A stretch of DNA of 8,677 nt from Flavobacterium sp. (lineage in GTDB: Bacteria > Bacteroidota > Bacteroidia > Flavobacteriales > Flavobacteriaceae), in NCBI GenBank assembly GCA_030150335.1, contig JASLGC010000012.1:1-8677 (forward strand). Direction: 5' to 3'. Below are positions 6,164 to 8,677 of this stretch, in pieces. Within the stretch, counting starts at the first letter, position 1. Each line of letters starts with the position of its first letter. The notes beneath the pieces were generated by a model. That model saw only the letters and a program-made list of their open reading frames with translations, was not told the DNA's origin and did not search any database. Both the position numbers and the translations under genes were made by a program.

Positions 6164-6195
6164 ACACTTTTTTAACTATATTTGTTATAAAGTGT
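6164..6195 (+). promoter_or_regulatory. Candidate promoter (-7 TATATTTG) inside an inverted repeat
   Basis: TATATTTG (6177-6184) exactly matches TAnnTTTG and would start transcription about 50-55 nt before the ATG at 6246. It sits between ACACTTTTTTAAC (6164-6176) and GTTATAAAGTGT (6184-6195). These are inverted copies differing by one base and one single-base gap, so the box lies in the middle of a possible operator. A clear -33 TTG element is not seen. Confidence 0.45.
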
Positions 6196-6245
6196 TTAGT
6201 GCTTTTAAAATAAAGATATAAACGAAAAAAAATAAACTACATTAC

Positions 6246-7370
6246 ATGAGAAAAGTGTTTACTATACTTGGAGCTGCTGCTTTGTTAGCTTCTTGTGGAG
6301 ATTCTAATTCATACACTCTAAAAGGAGACGTAAGCGGAATTGAAGACGGAACTAAAGTATATATTGAAAAAATTGACATTACTACGGGTATGCCGATTAA
6401 GGTGGATTCAACTGAAGTAAAAGGAAAATCATTTGCTTTTAAAGGAAAAGCGGAGGACATAGAACAATCTTTTATTTCTTTTGCTAACCAAGAAGGTAGA
6501 TATCCTTTTATTCTTGAAAAAGGAGATATCGCTTTTACTTTTAACGCTGAGGATATCACAAAAAGTGGTGCAAGTGGTACAAAAAACAATGATGAGTTCC
6601 TTGCGTTTTCTAAAAAAGCTGAGGAATTGAATCGCAGCGTTATTCAGTACCAGGCTGATAACCAAAATGCTTTCATGGAAGCTAAAGAAAAAAATGATAG
6701 AGAAACAGCTGAAGGTATCATCAATGGTTTTATGCAATTAGCAGAAAAACTTGACGATTACACAGATGGTTATATGGATGAAAACCCTAATTCTTATACT
6801 ACATTGGTAATATTAGCTCAGAATGCTACTTCTGGGGCTTACCAAAAAGAAGAGTTAGTTGAAAAATACAACAAATTAGACAAGACATTACAAGAAACTA
6901 CGGTTGGTAAAGCGTTTAAAGTTACTTTAGATCAAATGCAAGATGCAAAGATTAAAATTGGAGATAAAGCTCCTGATTTCTCTGCTAAAACTCCTGAAGG
7001 AAAAGAGCTTTCATTAAAAGAGAGTCTTGGTAAAGTTACTATTATCGACTTCTGGGCTTCTTGGTGTGGTCCTTGTAGAGCTGAAAACCCTAAAGTTGTG
7101 GCTATTTACAATCAATACCACGATAAAGGTCTTAACATTATCGGTGTTTCTTTAGATAAAGATAAAGACAAATGGATTGAAGCTATCGCTAAAGATAAAT
7201 TAACTTGGAACCATGTTTCTAATTTGATGTTTTGGCAAGATCCAGTTGCTCAAGAATATGAAATTAAAGCTATTCCTGCTACTTTTATCTTAGATGAAAA
7301 CGGAGTGGTAGTTGCAAAAAATCTTAGAGGTAAAAAGTTAGAAGCTAAAATTCAAGAATTATTAAAGTAA
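6246..7370 (+). CDS. TlpA/ResA-like thiol-disulfide lipoprotein with N-terminal DUF4369-like domain
   Basis: The 374-residue protein has a lipoprotein signal (residues 1-16, lipobox LLASC, lipidated C17), placing it on the envelope, probably facing the periplasm. Residues about 22-115 form a beta-rich DUF4369-like domain (YTLKGDVSG...VDSTEVKG...FKGKAE, ending GTKNNDEF). About 118-225 is charged and helical, with possible coiled coil. The C-terminal third is a thioredoxin fold of the AhpC/TSA-TlpA type, starting IGDKAPDFSAKTPEGKELSL, with active site FWASWCGPC (C274 and C277) and the cis-proline P344 in AIPATFIL. WCGPC is the classic thioredoxin-like site, so it likely reduces or exchanges disulfides in exported proteins. 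This architecture is common and multicopy in Bacteroidetes. It has its own candidate promoter and a strong terminator, and a tandem paralogue lies directly downstream. Confidence 0.93.
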   Translation: MRKVFTILGAAALLASCGDSNSYTLKGDVSGIEDGTKVYIEKIDITTGMPIKVDSTEVKGKSFAFKGKAEDIEQSFISFANQEGRYPFILEKGDIAFTFNAEDITKSGASGTKNNDEFLAFSKKAEELNRSVIQYQADNQNAFMEAKEKNDRETAEGIINGFMQLAEKLDDYTDGYMDENPNSYTTLVILAQNATSGAYQKEELVEKYNKLDKTLQETTVGKAFKVTLDQMQDAKIKIGDKAPDFSAKTPEGKELSLKESLGKVTIIDFWASWCGPCRAENPKVVAIYNQYHDKGLNIIGVSLDKDKDKWIEAIAKDKLTWNHVSNLMFWQDPVAQEYEIKAIPATFILDENGVVVAKNLRGKKLEAKIQELLK

Positions 7371-7392
7371 TTAACTTTGAATTAAGTGTTAT

Positions 7393-7434
7393 AAAGAGGA
7401 CAAATAGTTATTATACACTATTTGTCCTTTTTTT
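7393..7434 (+). terminator. Rho-independent terminator between the two TlpA-like genes
   Basis: A 12-bp perfect stem, AGGACAAATAGT (7397-7408) with ACTATTTGTCCT (7417-7428), extends outward through G-T and A-T pairs. It has an 8-nt loop and ends in seven T's (7428-7434). It lies about 25 bp after the stop codon and indicates that the two paralogues are transcribed separately. Confidence 0.9.
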
Positions 7435-7460
7435 ATTCTTTCATTTTTAAGTGTTTTTAC

Positions 7461-7468
7461 TATATTTA
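7461..7468 (+). promoter_or_regulatory. Candidate -7 box of the second TlpA-like gene
   Basis: TATATTTA has one mismatch to TAnnTTTG and lies 33 bp before the ATG at 7502. Its surroundings (ACTATATTT followed by a TT) resemble the candidate promoter of the upstream paralogue, as expected if the duplication carried promoter sequence along. No -33 element is clear. Confidence 0.35.
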
Positions 7469-7501
7469 TTGTCACATAATGTTAAATATTAATTTCATAC
7501 A

Positions 7502-8614
7502 ATGAAATACACACCCGTTTTATTAGCTGCGATGCTCTTCATGAGTTTTACACCAAAGGATAAAACTTTTAAAATAAAAGGAGATGCCAAGAATGTAAAA
7601 GAAGGAGAAATGGTTTACTTGAAGGTATTGGATCCTAATACTCATCAATTTGTATCTGTTGACTCTACACCCATTCACAAAGAGAATTTTGAATTCAAAG
7701 GAACTGCTAAGCAACCTATTTATGCTATGCTTACGATGTCTCCTCAAGCAAATGATATCATTTTCTTAGAAGAAGGTCATATTAATGTAAAGTTTGATTC
7801 AAATGATCTAAACAAGACAAGCATTACTGGAACTAAAAACAATAATGAATTGAATGCGTTCTACTCTAAAGTTAAGCAATATCAGAGTGAAGCTAATAAT
7901 TACAAAGAACAGAATCAAGAGATTTTAACTAACGCAATTAAAGATAATGACTCACTTACTTTGAGCAAATTATCTCAAGAGTTTAAAGGCTATATCGAGA
8001 AGTTGAATAATGTAATTACAGATCAAGTTTCTGATAATCCCAATTCATATACGAGTGCAATTGTTATTCATCAAAGACTTGAAAATGAAAACATAGAGCC
8101 TTCAGAAGCTGGGTACTACTATAACAATTTTAGCGAGGATATAAAAAGTAGTAACCTTGGATTGGCAATCAAACGCATTCTTGATAATCAAAAGGAAACG
8201 AAAATAGAAATTGGAAGCGTGGTGCCAAAAGTTGAGGGTATGAATGAGAATAATCAAAAAATCTCATTACAAGATAACCTTGGAAAGGTAACAATCCTTC
8301 ATTTTTGGGCTCCCTGGTGTCCTTCATGTCATGAATCATTGCCAAGAGTAAAAGAATTAAATACGAAATACCACGATAAAGGACTGAATGTATTTAGTAT
8401 TGCTCTTACAGAAGACACTGATGAGTGGAAAGATACAATCAAATCGGAAGCGTTAACTTGGTCGCACATTGTTGATCAAATTAACTTAGCGACACAGTTT
8501 GGGGTGCGTACCATTCCTACTGTTTTTGTATTAGACAAAAATGGTGTTGTCCTTGATATTAATCACTTAGAATACAATTTGGATACTATTATTGAAAAAG
8601 AATTGAATAAATAA
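7502..8614 (+). CDS. TlpA-like thiol-disulfide protein, DUF4369-like + thioredoxin fold, paralogue without lipobox
   Basis: The 370-residue protein is collinear with the upstream TlpA-like lipoprotein. Shared blocks include VDST, FKG, GTKNN, NPNSYT, LGKVTI, YHDKGLN, LTW and a DKNGVV-like strand, so the pair is a tandem duplication. The N-terminus (MKYTPVLLAAMLFMSFTPKDK) is a hydrophobic export signal but has no cysteine, so it is not a lipoprotein. It may be a soluble periplasmic protein or stay membrane-anchored by an uncleaved signal. The active site is WCPSC (C273 and C276) rather than WCGPC, followed by histidine. The cis-proline is P339 in TIPTVFVL. Both cysteines remain, so redox activity is expected, but the changed dipeptide should alter redox potential or partner choice. 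It has its own candidate promoter and terminator. Confidence 0.9.
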   Translation: MKYTPVLLAAMLFMSFTPKDKTFKIKGDAKNVKEGEMVYLKVLDPNTHQFVSVDSTPIHKENFEFKGTAKQPIYAMLTMSPQANDIIFLEEGHINVKFDSNDLNKTSITGTKNNNELNAFYSKVKQYQSEANNYKEQNQEILTNAIKDNDSLTLSKLSQEFKGYIEKLNNVITDQVSDNPNSYTSAIVIHQRLENENIEPSEAGYYYNNFSEDIKSSNLGLAIKRILDNQKETKIEIGSVVPKVEGMNENNQKISLQDNLGKVTILHFWAPWCPSCHESLPRVKELNTKYHDKGLNVFSIALTEDTDEWKDTIKSEALTWSHIVDQINLATQFGVRTIPTVFVLDKNGVVLDINHLEYNLDTIIEKELNK

Positions 8615-8631
8615 TATCTACTTATAAAGCT

Positions 8632-8673
8632 AAAAGCCCTCTTTACTACTTAATTCAGTAAAGAGGGCTTTTT
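8632..8673 (+). terminator. Rho-independent terminator after the second TlpA-like gene
   Basis: AAAAGCCCTCTTTACT (8632-8647) and AGTAAAGAGGGCTTTT (8657-8672) form a perfect 16-bp stem with a 9-nt loop and a T-run ending at 8673. It starts 17 bp after the stop codon. The A-run on the left arm would let it act on the opposite strand too. Confidence 0.92.
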
Positions 8674-8677
8674 AATT

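Overview
The window looks like chromosomal DNA from a Bacteroidetes bacterium, most likely a member of the Flavobacteriaceae. The support is the strong A+T bias, the lack of clear Shine-Dalgarno sequences, several -7 boxes close to the Bacteroidetes consensus TAnnTTTG, a lipoprotein pairing a DUF4369-like domain with a TlpA-like domain, and a secreted protein with the 'GINxPTPxSxLHV' and 'GQPGDVLxSKGxxxxPTWQ' motifs common in that phylum. The genus is not determined. Every gene I support lies on the + strand.

Layout: the last 23 codons of an unidentified gene (1-69) end just before a perfect palindromic terminator (93-126). A secreted, probably surface-exposed protein follows (302-1009), with a long inverted repeat overlapping its candidate promoter. 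About 1.28 kb without a convincing gene comes next (1010-2293). Its middle (about 1240-1640) is full of inverted and tandem repeats, including a perfect 17-bp-arm hairpin and a set of mutually exclusive pairings. It may be a dispersed repeat, a structured RNA or a decayed element. A succinate/acetate CoA-transferase (2294-3805) then stands alone with its own terminator.

Three tightly packed genes (3919-6115; gaps of 15 and 10 bp) look like one operon. They encode a cytosolic protein with the fold of ABC-transporter substrate-binding proteins but no signal peptide or transporter, a membrane-anchored transglutaminase-like protein with an apparent Cys-His-Asp triad, and a small DUF423 membrane protein. 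This is the least understood group in the window and the best candidate for an undescribed functional unit, although co-function is inferred only from spacing.

The right end holds two tandem paralogues of the DUF4369 + TlpA architecture (6246-7370 and 7502-8614). Each has its own candidate promoter and a strong terminator. The first is a lipoprotein with a WCGPC active site. The second has lost the lipobox cysteine and carries WCPSC, which suggests specialisation in periplasmic or envelope thiol-disulfide chemistry.

I see no tRNA, rRNA, CRISPR array, intact insertion sequence or phage gene. The window mostly reads as ordinary chromosomal backbone with one odd intergenic region.
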